IMG/VR virus record: IMGVR_UViG_3300022198_002558
Span: 1-21,063 of that record
Direction: 5' to 3' (one strand)
DNA: 21,063 bases
Source: a virus
Position 1 is the first letter of the stretch. Each line of letters opens with the position of its first letter. Of the stretch, positions 8,084 to 15,376 are shown in pieces. The position numbers were made by a program, and so were the translations under genes. The notes below the pieces were generated by a model. It searched no databases and had not been told where the DNA came from. It worked only from the letters and a program-made list of their open reading frames with translations.

Positions 8084-10638
8084 TGGCACAGAACGACATA
8101 GTAGATATTGATCCAGTCCTTGAGGAATTAGAACAAATACAACTTAGTGAACTATTTCCTGAGAGACAAGCAATAGTCGATAGAACGTACAGTGGCAAAA
8201 GAATTGGCGACACTTTTAAAAATTTTCTAGTTGAAGAACTAGGTGTACCTTCTACTGCTCTTGATCTAGCTGTTGGTCCGCAAGGTGGATTTAGAGAAAG
8301 ATTTTATAGTCCTGGTCGAGGAATGGACCCACTAGGGCTACCCCCTATGTCCCCAATACAATTTAGAGGCTTTAGAGAATTACTTGAGCCTTCAGATGTC
8401 AGTTCAAGAGTAGCTAGAGAAAGTGGTATAAAAGAAAATCCACCGACGCAAATTAGTAGAATTGCTGCGTATTTACCTAAAGATAGTTATGATACAGGCG
8501 TTCAAAATTTAATACGTAATTATTACGGTGATAATTTTAACGTACCAGATAATTTTGATTATGAGTTTCAACGCGAACCTTTTAATAATCAAGTTATATA
8601 CCGTGACCCAATAGATAGCGAACTTAAATTTATAAATCCACCTGGCATAGATTGGGGTAATTTTACAGCTAGCATGGCACCTATAGCAGCAGAAATAACA
8701 GGAGTTTTAGTAGGAGCAGGAGCAGGTACTGTTGGGGCAGCTATCCCAGGAGTCAATCCAGCATCTGGTGCGATAGTAGGTGAAGTATTAGCCAGTTATT
8801 TATGGCGTTACAATAATTTAAACGAACTAGCTAATCAAGGATTACTTGACCCCAGTTACGACGAAACAAAAATAAATTACCAAGCTATGAAAGATGCAGG
8901 TATGACTGCTCTGTTTAGTATTGGTGGGGCAGGCGCATATAGGTTATTGACCAAAGCATTTGGCACAGGTGCTATTATTCCTGGACTAAAAGAAGAAGAG
9001 TTTGTTAAGGCTTTTGATGAGTTAAAAGCTGGTGCGGATACCCCTGCTAAACAAAAAGTGGTAGAAACTGCCACTGTTCCTGAAGTTATGGCTACACAAG
9101 ACGTACAACCGATTATTGCTGGTGGTCTACAAGCAGAAATAGCAAGAGCAGCAGGACGAGGAGATAAAAGGGCTGGTCAAGTAGTTGCTAAACTTGAAGC
9201 AGGAGAAACAGCTAAACTTGAAGCTATTGAAGAAACTCTTGAGGATGCAGCAGGAGTTATGCCCACTAAAACAGGACCGATACGTGAGCAGTTAGATGAA
9301 CTTCAACCTGAAATAGTGCTTCGTAAAGAAGAATTAGGTAAAGGTATGAAGTCTGAGTTTGATGATACTATTGATCCTAAAGTAATGGAAGTTGAAAAAA
9401 CTATACAAAATGCTAGAGGTACTTTTGATACTAATATTAATAACTTATTAGATGAAACTGTTGAACCTGAAGTAGCACTAAATGCTTTAAGAAAAACAGT
9501 TGCGGATATTTCAAAAGGTGAAAAAGCTCTTCCTGGAACTGGTAAAGGATTTAAAATTAAATTAAACAAATTACTGGCTAGTAATAAAACTGAGGAAGAA
9601 ATTTTAGATAAAGTTTTACAACTAGCTAAAACTAGTGATAGAGATTTTTTCAAGTCTTTTTTAAATGATTCTGAATATGTTGAAAGTGCTGTTTTATTAC
9701 GTAGAGCATTAAAAAATAAATATAAAAAATCAATGACTGCTGATGAGTCTGGTAATCTAATGCCTTTAACACCAGATCAACATCAAAGATTTATTACAGA
9801 TAATAAAAATATTATAGAAGATTTATTTGACCCTGCTGACGCTAAAATTTTTGAAGACGCAAGTCTTTTAGGTAGACAATTAAATAGAGAAGTAAGAAGT
9901 AACGAAAAAGCTATTGATGAGTTAAGAAGGTTACCTTGGAACTCTGAAGCGAATGCTAATCCAGAGTTTATTTTTAAAAATACATGGACAACTCAAAAAG
10001 AAGGCATAACTAAAACTAGAAAAGTTAAAGATATTATTGGAGACAACCAAGAACTAGCTGATGAGTATCGTTTAATGATTTTAAATGATATGCGTAAACA
10101 AACAGATAATTTTAAAGGCACTAAAATAGTAGACTATATTGACAACTATGGTGCAATGCTTGAACAATGGTATCCTAAAGATGTAGTTAAAAATTTAAGA
10201 GAATATTCAAATTTAATTAAAAATATGAAAACTAAACAAGGTGCAGTGTTTGATGATCCTGCTTTAATTGAGCTCATGAATAAAGCAGCAAGAGTTTACG
10301 TAGGATTTTTTACTGCTCCTGGTAGGGCATTAAGTGCTGCTAAACAACTTTTAGGTATGCATAAAAATACTAAGTTTGTTGATTTAATGCTCAACCCTCA
10401 AAAATATAGAGACGCAATAAAAATGCGTGAAATACTATTAGATCCTAAAGTTATGGATATAGTTAAAGGTTTAAGTAGAACTTATGGTAGAGAAACAAGT
10501 TTAGTTTCAGGTTTTGATGAACCAGAAACAGGTCAAATAGAAACAGCTGATCCTGTCTTACTCAATCAACCAATAGAAGAACTAGAAATTACTGAACTTA
10601 ATAGAGGCGGAGAACCGTTAATGGAGTTAAAATACTAA
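8083..10638 (+). CDS. large internal virion-like protein with hydrophobic segment
   Basis: This 851-residue protein begins with an acidic helix (residues 10-30). Residues 155-192 (REPFNNQVIYRDP, then INPPGIDWGNF) match a pattern I recall in large marine phage virion proteins. It is followed by a long hydrophobic Gly/Ala-rich segment (about 194-240) that could cross a membrane during DNA ejection. From about 340 to 620 the protein is highly charged, with Glu/Lys-rich helices and probable coiled coils. The C-terminal part contains RVYVGFFTAPGRALSAAKQL (about 740-759). The size and the single membrane-like stretch in an otherwise soluble protein resemble internal virion proteins that form a translocation channel. 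No lytic or nuclease motif is seen. Role inferred. Confidence 0.55.
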   Translation: MAQNDIVDIDPVLEELEQIQLSELFPERQAIVDRTYSGKRIGDTFKNFLVEELGVPSTALDLAVGPQGGFRERFYSPGRGMDPLGLPPMSPIQFRGFRELLEPSDVSSRVARESGIKENPPTQISRIAAYLPKDSYDTGVQNLIRNYYGDNFNVPDNFDYEFQREPFNNQVIYRDPIDSELKFINPPGIDWGNFTASMAPIAAEITGVLVGAGAGTVGAAIPGVNPASGAIVGEVLASYLWRYNNLNELANQGLLDPSYDETKINYQAMKDAGMTALFSIGGAGAYRLLTKAFGTGAIIPGLKEEEFVKAFDELKAGADTPAKQKVVETATVPEVMATQDVQPIIAGGLQAEIARAAGRGDKRAGQVVAKLEAGETAKLEAIEETLEDAAGVMPTKTGPIREQLDELQPEIVLRKEELGKGMKSEFDDTIDPKVMEVEKTIQNARGTFDTNINNLLDETVEPEVALNALRKTVADISKGEKALPGTGKGFKIKLNKLLASNKTEEEILDKVLQLAKTSDRDFFKSFLNDSEYVESAVLLRRALKNKYKKSMTADESGNLMPLTPDQHQRFITDNKNIIEDLFDPADAKIFEDASLLGRQLNREVRSNEKAIDELRRLPWNSEANANPEFIFKNTWTTQKEGITKTRKVKDIIGDNQELADEYRLMILNDMRKQTDNFKGTKIVDYIDNYGAMLEQWYPKDVVKNLREYSNLIKNMKTKQGAVFDDPALIELMNKAARVYVGFFTAPGRALSAAKQLLGMHKNTKFVDLMLNPQKYRDAIKMREILLDPKVMDIVKGLSRTYGRETSLVSGFDEPETGQIETADPVLLNQPIEELEITELNRGGEPLMELKY

Positions 10639-10639
10639 C

Positions 10640-11839
10640 GTGAGCGTATACGACAGAATAAATTTTGATTTAAACAGAATCCCTGAAAGGGAAGATTTGT
10701 TTATGCCTAGCAGACCAACTGTTACAGATGCACCTTTATCAAACGTGGCTCAGCCTCCTGTTTTTAATCAAAATTTTGCACCAGCTCAAATAGATTTAGG
10801 TGGTGGTTTAGGTAGTATTAGTGTACCTCAAATACCTTTAGAAACTATATTAGCTAATATCCCACAATTTAATATACCCACAGGAGTGGACTTAACAAAT
10901 CTTGATCCCACTATTTTCGGTTACAGACCACCAGCCGTGGAGCCAGAAGTAGAAACTGTTGAAACTGGTTTAGAAGACGCAGGTGTAAGTGACGAAGTAG
11001 TAGAAGATGTTGTAGACACTACATCTGATTATCCTTTTATTGACCCTGAAACAGGTGGACAATATGTTTTAATAGTAGGAGATCCTACTAATCCTGGACC
11101 AGGAGTCGTAGTTAGAGATCCTGAAACAGGTGAACTACCTCCAGGATTTAGCGATGAAGGAGTTAGCGGACCAGCAGGCACAGTTGTTGAAGGACCATAT
11201 GTTCCTCCACCTCCACCCTCAGTTTTTTCCGAACCTAGCCCAACAATCGTGGACGGTGGTATAACTACTGCTACACCTGTAGTTGACGATAGAAACTTAA
11301 TTACTCCTAATGTAGAAGTACCTGAAGGCAGTATGACTGGTTTAGGTAGCTACTTTACAGCTCCACAAATTAATCAAATAGTTGATCCTGGATATAGCAG
11401 ACCAGCCACCACAGATATGGATAGACTATTACAAATGCAAAGGCAAACTTACGGTAATTTTTTATATGCACCGACACCTGCCCCTGCTCCAAGCCCAAGC
11501 ACAGGCACAGCTCCATCAGAAGGTGACGTTGGTTCAGGGTACGTGGGAACTGATTACACTACATTCCCTACAGACACTACCCCAAGAGACTATATAGACC
11601 AACTATACAATGATCCTACAGGCATACAGTTTAATAATATTCAAAATCAAATGGGTATGAATCCTTATAGCTTTGATAACATAGGTAATTATTACACTGG
11701 TTATGACCCAGCACACAATATTCAAAACAATATACTAAAAAATATCTATAATAGAGGTTACGGTGTTATGGACTTTCCTGTATTTAGTGGTATTACTAGT
11801 TTAGTTCCTAGTGACGCTAGAGCTACTATCGGTTATTAA
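10640..11839 (+). CDS. Pro-rich protein of unknown function, end of late module
   Basis: This 399-residue protein starts with GTG, two bases after the previous stop codon. It is low in complexity and rich in Pro, Thr, Gly and Asp. An acidic stretch around residues 96-130 (EVETVETGLEDAGVSDEVV) is followed by two DPETG motifs and a PPPPPS run near residue 190. An alternating Pro/Ala/Ser stretch (TPAPAPSPST) lies near 278-288. The C-terminus is Asn/Tyr/Gly-rich. This composition fits an extended or disordered virion or scaffolding-like protein, but I recognise no family. It is the last gene of the plus-strand late block; its stop lies one base from the stop of the minus-strand helicase gene. Confidence 0.5.
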   Translation: MSVYDRINFDLNRIPEREDLFMPSRPTVTDAPLSNVAQPPVFNQNFAPAQIDLGGGLGSISVPQIPLETILANIPQFNIPTGVDLTNLDPTIFGYRPPAVEPEVETVETGLEDAGVSDEVVEDVVDTTSDYPFIDPETGGQYVLIVGDPTNPGPGVVVRDPETGELPPGFSDEGVSGPAGTVVEGPYVPPPPPSVFSEPSPTIVDGGITTATPVVDDRNLITPNVEVPEGSMTGLGSYFTAPQINQIVDPGYSRPATTDMDRLLQMQRQTYGNFLYAPTPAPAPSPSTGTAPSEGDVGSGYVGTDYTTFPTDTTPRDYIDQLYNDPTGIQFNNIQNQMGMNPYSFDNIGNYYTGYDPAHNIQNNILKNIYNRGYGVMDFPVFSGITSLVPSDARATIGY

Positions 11840-11840
11840 G

Positions 11841-13286
11841 TTATTTTAACCAATCACTAAAAGTTTCTTCACCTAATACTAAGTTAGCAATAGATTGTTT
11901 TCTACGTAACGCCTTTACTATCTTTTCGTCTACAGTTTTTTCACAAACTATATCTATATAAGTAACTTTATTGGTTTGACCAATACGGTGTGCACGGTCT
12001 TCAGACTGTAACCGTTTTTCTAAGTCATAGTTGTTACTATAATAAACAACCGTACTAGCAGCAGTTAGTGTTATTCCGTAGCCACCTGTTTGAGTATTAC
12101 CCACAAAAAATCTTAGTGTACTATTTGGGTCTTGAAATTCATCAATTACCCTTTCACGTTCAGCTTGTTCAACACCACCGTAATAAGTTCCTACTGAATT
12201 TCTACCATAAATGTCAATTAAAGTCTTTTCTATTTTTTGTATGTCGTATCTATAATTAGCCCAAATAATGACTTTTCCGTCAGTTTCTTCTAAAATAGAG
12301 AGCAATTCTGGGAGTCTTTGAGAAGTTATTTCGGTAGTAACTCCGTCATCAGTCACTGTGAATCCGCATGAAATTTGGTGTAAACGTATAATTTGTGTTA
12401 TAACGTTTTTAATAGTAACGGTCTTAGAATTTTTTAATAAAGTCACAGCAAAACGTTGTAATTCTTTATACGCTTTCTGTTGGTCTTTTGTCATTTCTAT
12501 AGTTCGTTTAATATAGACTTTTTCTGGTAGGTCTAAACAATCTTTTTTCAAAACTCTGTGGCTAAACTTAGTGAGTAGCTCATTCAACTCATCCATGTTT
12601 TTATAACCTGTGACAAATTTAAAAGTTCTACCTTGACCACTCTTTTCTACCATGTCTGCGTAACGTGCACGGAAACTATAATAACTACTAAAGCCCAATA
12701 ACGCAGGGTTTAAAAACATACACTGACTATATAAATCTAGAGGACTTTTAGTAACAGGTGAACCAGTGAGTATTCTTCTATAGTAAGCGTACTTACCTAA
12801 TCGTACACAGTTCGCTGTCCGTTTAGCGTCTTGATTTTTTATAGTAGTGCTTTCATCAATAATAAAAATTGACTTACTTAGTTGTAAAAACTTATTAGCA
12901 AACTCAACACCCTTCTTAGTACTAAAAGCTTCTATGTTCATAACTAATATTTTTAAATTGAAGTCAGAAGAATAAATTACTTTTAATTCTTTTTGAAAAG
13001 ATTTAGTGTGGTTACTTTGCCACTTCACTATGTCATAGGGTACGTGGTCAGGTAAGTGTGTTGGTATTTCTTTACTTACCCAATTATCGTATACACCTTT
13101 AGGTGCAACTATAAGTGCGTTATATATCTTGCCTTGGCTATATAAGTAAGCAATATTATCTATTATAACTTTTGATTTACCACAACCCATCTCCATAAAT
13201 AAAGCATACTCATCTTTATCATGTGATACTTCTAATGCTTCTAACTGGTGGTCGTATGGTTTAGTTTTAAATTTAAAATCTTTCAC
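11841..13286 (-). CDS. SNF2-family DEAD/DEAH helicase
   Basis: This 481-residue superfamily 2 ATPase is of the SNF2 type. Residues 13-30 contain a Q-like motif (YDHQLEAL). The Walker A motif is MGCGKS (33-38), the motif II DExx box is DESTTIKN (144-151), and motif III is TGSP (174-177). The C-terminal RecA lobe has VIIWANYR, GITLTAAS and the arginine-finger motif VI QSEDRAHRIGQ (427-437), which is diagnostic for SNF2 proteins. These ATPases move on double-stranded DNA; in phages the role may be in replication, repair or late transcription. The start is GTG, with an in-frame stop just upstream and an AAGAGAC site about 8 bases before it. It is the only convincing minus-strand gene here, divergent from the replication genes and separated by a structured gap. 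Confidence 0.92.
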   Translation of the reverse strand: MKDFKFKTKPYDHQLEALEVSHDKDEYALFMEMGCGKSKVIIDNIAYLYSQGKIYNALIVAPKGVYDNWVSKEIPTHLPDHVPYDIVKWQSNHTKSFQKELKVIYSSDFNLKILVMNIEAFSTKKGVEFANKFLQLSKSIFIIDESTTIKNQDAKRTANCVRLGKYAYYRRILTGSPVTKSPLDLYSQCMFLNPALLGFSSYYSFRARYADMVEKSGQGRTFKFVTGYKNMDELNELLTKFSHRVLKKDCLDLPEKVYIKRTIEMTKDQQKAYKELQRFAVTLLKNSKTVTIKNVITQIIRLHQISCGFTVTDDGVTTEITSQRLPELLSILEETDGKVIIWANYRYDIQKIEKTLIDIYGRNSVGTYYGGVEQAERERVIDEFQDPNSTLRFFVGNTQTGGYGITLTAASTVVYYSNNYDLEKRLQSEDRAHRIGQTNKVTYIDIVCEKTVDEKIVKALRRKQSIANLVLGEETFSDWLK

Positions 13287-13304
13287 TATCTTAGTCTCTT
13301 AAAG

Positions 13305-13376
13305 AAGTAAAGGTGTTAAGCCGTAACTTAACCGTTGTAGCCTAGTCTATTTGTCCAGGACTTACGACCTTTACTT
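13305..13376. repeat. 72-nt structured element closed by a 10-bp perfect stem
   Basis: AAGTAAAGGT (13305-13314) and ACCTTTACTT (13367-13376) are exact inverted repeats that bracket 52 bases. Inside, GTTAAG (13315-13320) and CTTAAC (13327-13332) pair with a 6-base loop directly against the outer stem, and GTCC/GGAC (13352-13355 and 13357-13360) forms a short DNA palindrome. The element ends 19 bases from the helicase GTG. A transcript of either strand could fold, since all pairs are Watson-Crick. The size is tRNA-like, but no canonical T loop or anticodon arm can be fitted. Function unknown: RNA leader structure, regulator site or origin are all possible. Confidence 0.55.
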
Positions 13377-13430
13377 ATAGGTAATAATAAAGTACTTCAG
13401 TAAGAAATAAAAGGTTATTGCGTGTTTTAT

Positions 13431-13471
13431 GCTAATAGCGACGTAATACGTTCAGCCAATACGCTACTAGC
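13431..13471 (-). repeat. hairpin better formed in minus-strand RNA
   Basis: GCTAATAGCG (13431-13440) and CGCTACTAGC (13462-13471) are inverted arms with a single mismatch at DNA level. In plus-strand RNA this is an A-C mismatch. In minus-strand RNA it becomes a U-G wobble pair, giving an unbroken 10-bp stem. The 21-base loop holds the palindrome ACGTAATACGT. The strand preference suggests it would act in the leader of the helicase transcript, about 145 bases before that gene's start. Confidence 0.45.
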
Positions 13472-13587
13472 CCTTATATAATAAGCGTTAAGAAAATTCT
13501 ATTACAGCTATTAGCTAAACACAAATGTTTTTGGATTTTTAAAACATAAATTATTTTTACCTATATAGCACATAGGGTTTTATTTTT

Positions 13588-13647
13588 TTATAGATTAGGT
13601 TTATAATTTTTTATAGGGTAGCTTAACTTAGTGTTAAGGTTATTCAT
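13588..13647 (-). CDS. 19-codon leader ORF with an ideal ribosome binding site
   Basis: On the minus strand an AAAGGAG sequence (13661-13655) stands 7 bases before an ATG at 13647. That ATG opens a 19-residue reading frame (MNNLNTKLSYPIKNYKPNL) ending in TAA at 13588. The ribosome binding site is among the best in the window, better than those of most annotated genes here. The peptide is short, basic and Asn/Lys/Tyr/Pro-rich, with no recognisable family. It lies about 300 bases upstream of the helicase gene on the same strand, so it could be a leader peptide, a regulatory micro-ORF or a small toxin-like or host-takeover peptide. It could also be chance. Confidence 0.35.
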   Translation of the reverse strand: MNNLNTKLSYPIKNYKPNL

Positions 13648-13660
13648 ATGTAATCTCCTT

Positions 13661-13701
13661 TCATGGCTATCTACTTACCCTTAATTTGTAGGTAGCCGTG
13701 A
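13661..13701 (+). repeat. 14-bp hairpin better formed in plus-strand RNA
   Basis: TCATGGCTATCTAC (13661-13674) pairs with GTAGGTAGCCGTGA (13688-13701) over 14 positions, with a 13-base loop. Twelve pairs are Watson-Crick and two are G-U in plus-strand RNA; in minus-strand RNA those two become A-C mismatches. The hairpin should therefore act in the plus-strand transcript, where it ends 22 bases before the ATG at 13724. No T run follows, so it is not a typical terminator. RNA stabilisation, RNase III processing or control of the first replication gene are possible. Confidence 0.55.
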
Positions 13702-13723
13702 TTTTAAGATAAAAAGAGACAAG

Positions 13724-14035
13724 ATGGCAGTATACGTAGTACAAAAACCAGATAGTAAAAAGAACATACTTTCCGCTTCACAGTTTGGTGACTTTGAATT
13801 TATATTGGATAGAACTCCAGATATGATATTCAGCCCTGTTCCAACTGTAGCTAAAATACGTAAGAAACTAATTGACTTCAATGATGACGACTACCTTTTA
13901 TTAATTGGCGATCCCGCAGTTATAGGTGTATGTGTACATTACGCTTTACAAAATAATAGAGGTAGGGCTAACTTACTTAAATGGGATAACCGTGAATATA
14001 AATACTTTAACATTGAGGTAAATACAAATGTTTGA
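13724..14035 (+). CDS. conserved marine phage protein, unknown function
   Basis: This 103-residue soluble protein opens the plus-strand replication block. Residues 1-6 (MAVYVV) form a beta strand. Residues about 63-77 read DYLLLIGDPAVIGVC, and the C-terminal part contains LLKWDNREYKYFNIEVN (84-100). I recall this combination of LIGDP.AIG and LKWD....Y from many marine phage genomes, where it sits beside replication genes without an assigned role. An AAGAGAC sequence 5 bases upstream is the probable ribosome binding site. The stop overlaps the next gene by 8 bases, consistent with a shared transcript. No catalytic motif is visible. It is an early-gene candidate by position, and the strong hairpin upstream may control it. 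Confidence 0.65.
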   Translation: MAVYVVQKPDSKKNILSASQFGDFEFILDRTPDMIFSPVPTVAKIRKKLIDFNDDDYLLLIGDPAVIGVCVHYALQNNRGRANLLKWDNREYKYFNIEVNTNV

Positions 14036-14561
14036 ACCAGAAGATAAACCAATGGGCGACGCTTCCCTTAAAGCGTTATCTGATAAATCTAAAGAACTTG
14101 AAAACCTAGACAACGCTATTAAAGATATAGAAGAAGAACTAGGCAAATATAAAGCCATGTATAGAGAAATAAGCGAGGTAGAAATACCAAGTATGCTTAG
14201 TGAGTTAGGGCTTAGTGAAATTACACTAGCTAATGGTAATAAAATAAGTACCACTAGCTACTATTCAGCACGTATAAGTGAAGATAAACGTGATGAGGCT
14301 TTTCAATGGCTTAATGATAATGGCTTTGCTGATATTATTAAAAATACAGTTTCTGTAAGTTTTGGTAGGGAAGAAGACGACTCTGCTAAAAAGCTCGTAG
14401 ATAGCTTAGAGGATAATGGGTACGCTACCACTCAAAAAAAGTGGGTAGAACCTATGACACTCAAGGCTTTTGTACGGGAACAAGTGGAAAAGGGTTCCGA
14501 CCTGCCCTTAGAAACTTTTAATGTTTATATAGGTCAAAAAACAAGGATAATTAAAAAATGA
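14028..14561 (+). CDS. conserved phage protein with N-terminal coiled coil
   Basis: This 177-residue protein has a charged helical N-terminus (residues 15-50, a likely coiled coil). SVEIPSML-type sequence and LGLSEITLANGNKIS (60-74) follow. The C-terminal half contains EAFQWLNDNGFADIIKN (90-106), VSVSFGREEDDSA (108-120) and LKAFVREQVEKG.DLPLETFNVYIG (145-169). I recall the arrangement 'helix, SEI.L.dG.kI, FGR.E, HP.TL.AFVRE' from a widespread phage family encoded near SSB-like and helicase genes, with no function I can assign. The start has a TGAGG site 10 bases upstream. Its stop overlaps the next ATG (ATGA). A DNA-replication or recombination accessory role is suggested only by its neighbours. 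Confidence 0.65.
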   Translation: MFEPEDKPMGDASLKALSDKSKELENLDNAIKDIEEELGKYKAMYREISEVEIPSMLSELGLSEITLANGNKISTTSYYSARISEDKRDEAFQWLNDNGFADIIKNTVSVSFGREEDDSAKKLVDSLEDNGYATTQKKWVEPMTLKAFVREQVEKGSDLPLETFNVYIGQKTRIIKK

Positions 14562-15334
14562 CACAAGAAAAAAGTGAAATAATTGAAAAGAAAACTACTG
14601 AACTAGCTGTGCCGTCAGCCTTTATGGAAGACGCTAACAGTGGTTTAGAAAATATAACCTCTGATGACCTTACCATACCTCGTTTAAAAATACTTCAAGC
14701 GTTAAGCCCAGAAGTAAATAAGCGTGATGGTAAGTATGTTGAAGGTGCCGATGCTGGTGACGCAATTAATACTGTTACTAGTAAGCTCTATAACGATGAA
14801 AACCCTCTGGTAGTTTTACCTGTGAGTTATAAACGTTTGTTTTTAGAGTGGCAACCTAGAGACTCTGGTGGTGGTTTAGTTACGTCGCATGATGACCAAT
14901 CTATTCTTAGTAAAACTACTAGGAACGATAGGGGTCAAGATGTACTTGAAAACGGTAACTATATACAAACCTCAGCTAACCATTTTGTTATTGTATTAAA
15001 TAGCGACGGTAGCTTTGACCAAGCAGTAGTTCCTATGGCTGGTACACAGCTTAAAAAGTCTCGTACTTGGAACTCTGTTATGGCTAGTTTAAAACTACGA
15101 TCAGGTGATAAGGTGTTCACCCCACCCAGCTTTAGTCACAAGTATAGTATGAAAACTGTACAAGAGTCCAATGACCGTGGTACTTGGTTTGGTTGGAGTA
15201 TATCTAACTTAGGACCATTGAGTGAGGATGAGATGTTTTACTACGAAGCAGCAAAAGACTTTGCTTCATCCGTAGGAGAAGTGAATTTGTCAAGTAACAA
15301 TGGTGAAGCCTCAACTGAGGATGCACCGTTTTAA
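14558..15334 (+). CDS. conserved phage protein, putative SSB-like
   Basis: This 258-residue protein has an N-terminal pattern (FMEDANSGLENITSDDLTIP at 22-41, LKILQALSPEV at 43-53, KYVEGADAGDAINTVT at 59-74) that I recall as a conserved phage family beside replication genes. Residues about 85-100 (VVLPVSYKRLFLEWQPRD) and the strands after them could form a beta-barrel. The C-terminus is a flexible Ser/Asn/Glu-rich tail ending in EDAPF, closely resembling the acidic, hydrophobic tip of bacterial SSB proteins (DDDIPF) that recruits partner enzymes. From this tail and the primase and helicase genes that follow, I infer single-stranded DNA binding. The OB fold is not demonstrated. An intrinsic terminator follows directly. 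It starts with ATGA coupling behind AAGGA. Confidence 0.6.
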   Translation: MTQEKSEIIEKKTTELAVPSAFMEDANSGLENITSDDLTIPRLKILQALSPEVNKRDGKYVEGADAGDAINTVTSKLYNDENPLVVLPVSYKRLFLEWQPRDSGGGLVTSHDDQSILSKTTRNDRGQDVLENGNYIQTSANHFVIVLNSDGSFDQAVVPMAGTQLKKSRTWNSVMASLKLRSGDKVFTPPSFSHKYSMKTVQESNDRGTWFGWSISNLGPLSEDEMFYYEAAKDFASSVGEVNLSSNNGEASTEDAPF

Positions 15335-15339
15335 CTCTT

Positions 15340-15364
15340 GGGGGCTTTATGCCCCCTTCTTTTA
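15340..15364 (+). terminator. intrinsic terminator after the SSB-like gene
   Basis: GGGGGC (15340-15345) and GCCCCC (15351-15356) form a perfect 6-bp G+C stem with the loop TTTAT, followed by TTCTTTTA. It begins 5 bases after the stop codon of the SSB-like gene and ends just before the ribosome binding site of the primase gene. In so AT-rich a genome this stem stands out. The U tract is interrupted by one C, so termination may be partial, lowering primase relative to the abundant protein upstream. Confidence 0.8.
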
Positions 15365-15376
15365 CAGGAGATTGTA

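Larger units (their letters stand above)
13287..13723. promoter_or_regulatory. divergent intergenic region, rich in inverted repeats
   Basis: This 437-base gap separates the minus-strand helicase gene from the plus-strand replication genes, so it should hold at least two divergent promoters and may hold a replication origin. It contains a 72-nt element (13305-13376), a hairpin (13431-13471), the palindromes ACGTAATACGT (13441-13451) and AGCTATTAGCT (13506-13516), and a hairpin at 13661-13701. It also has five copies of GTTAAG/CTTAAC (13315, 13327, 13487, 13622, 13633) and a short minus-strand ORF. A TATAAT hexamer lies at 13602-13607 on the plus strand, but no matching TTGACA-like box is at the right distance, so I make no firm promoter call. 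The stretch 13517-13660 is especially AT-rich. Confidence 0.6.

Noticed and set aside
9303-9653. Minus-strand ORF of 116 residues within the 851-residue virion protein gene
   Set aside because: Ser/Leu-rich composition is the expected shadow of the Glu/Lys/Asp-rich sense frame; no ribosome binding site or neighbours support it.
13305-13376. A tRNA gene in the 72-nt element, on either strand
   Set aside because: The outer stem and length fit, but the T arm has a 6- or 8-base loop without TTCRA, the D arm lacks the usual GG, and no 5-bp anticodon stem with a 7-base loop can be drawn.
13560-13592. Intrinsic terminator CCTAT...ATAGG followed by a T-rich run
   Set aside because: The stem is only 5 bp and AT-rich, and no gene ends upstream of it on the plus strand, so there is nothing obvious to terminate.
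13663-13695. 10-codon plus-strand ORF (MAIYLPLICR) resembling the start of the gene at 13724
   Set aside because: It has no ribosome binding site, is very short and lies within the hairpin; the likeness of MAIY to MAVY is probably chance.
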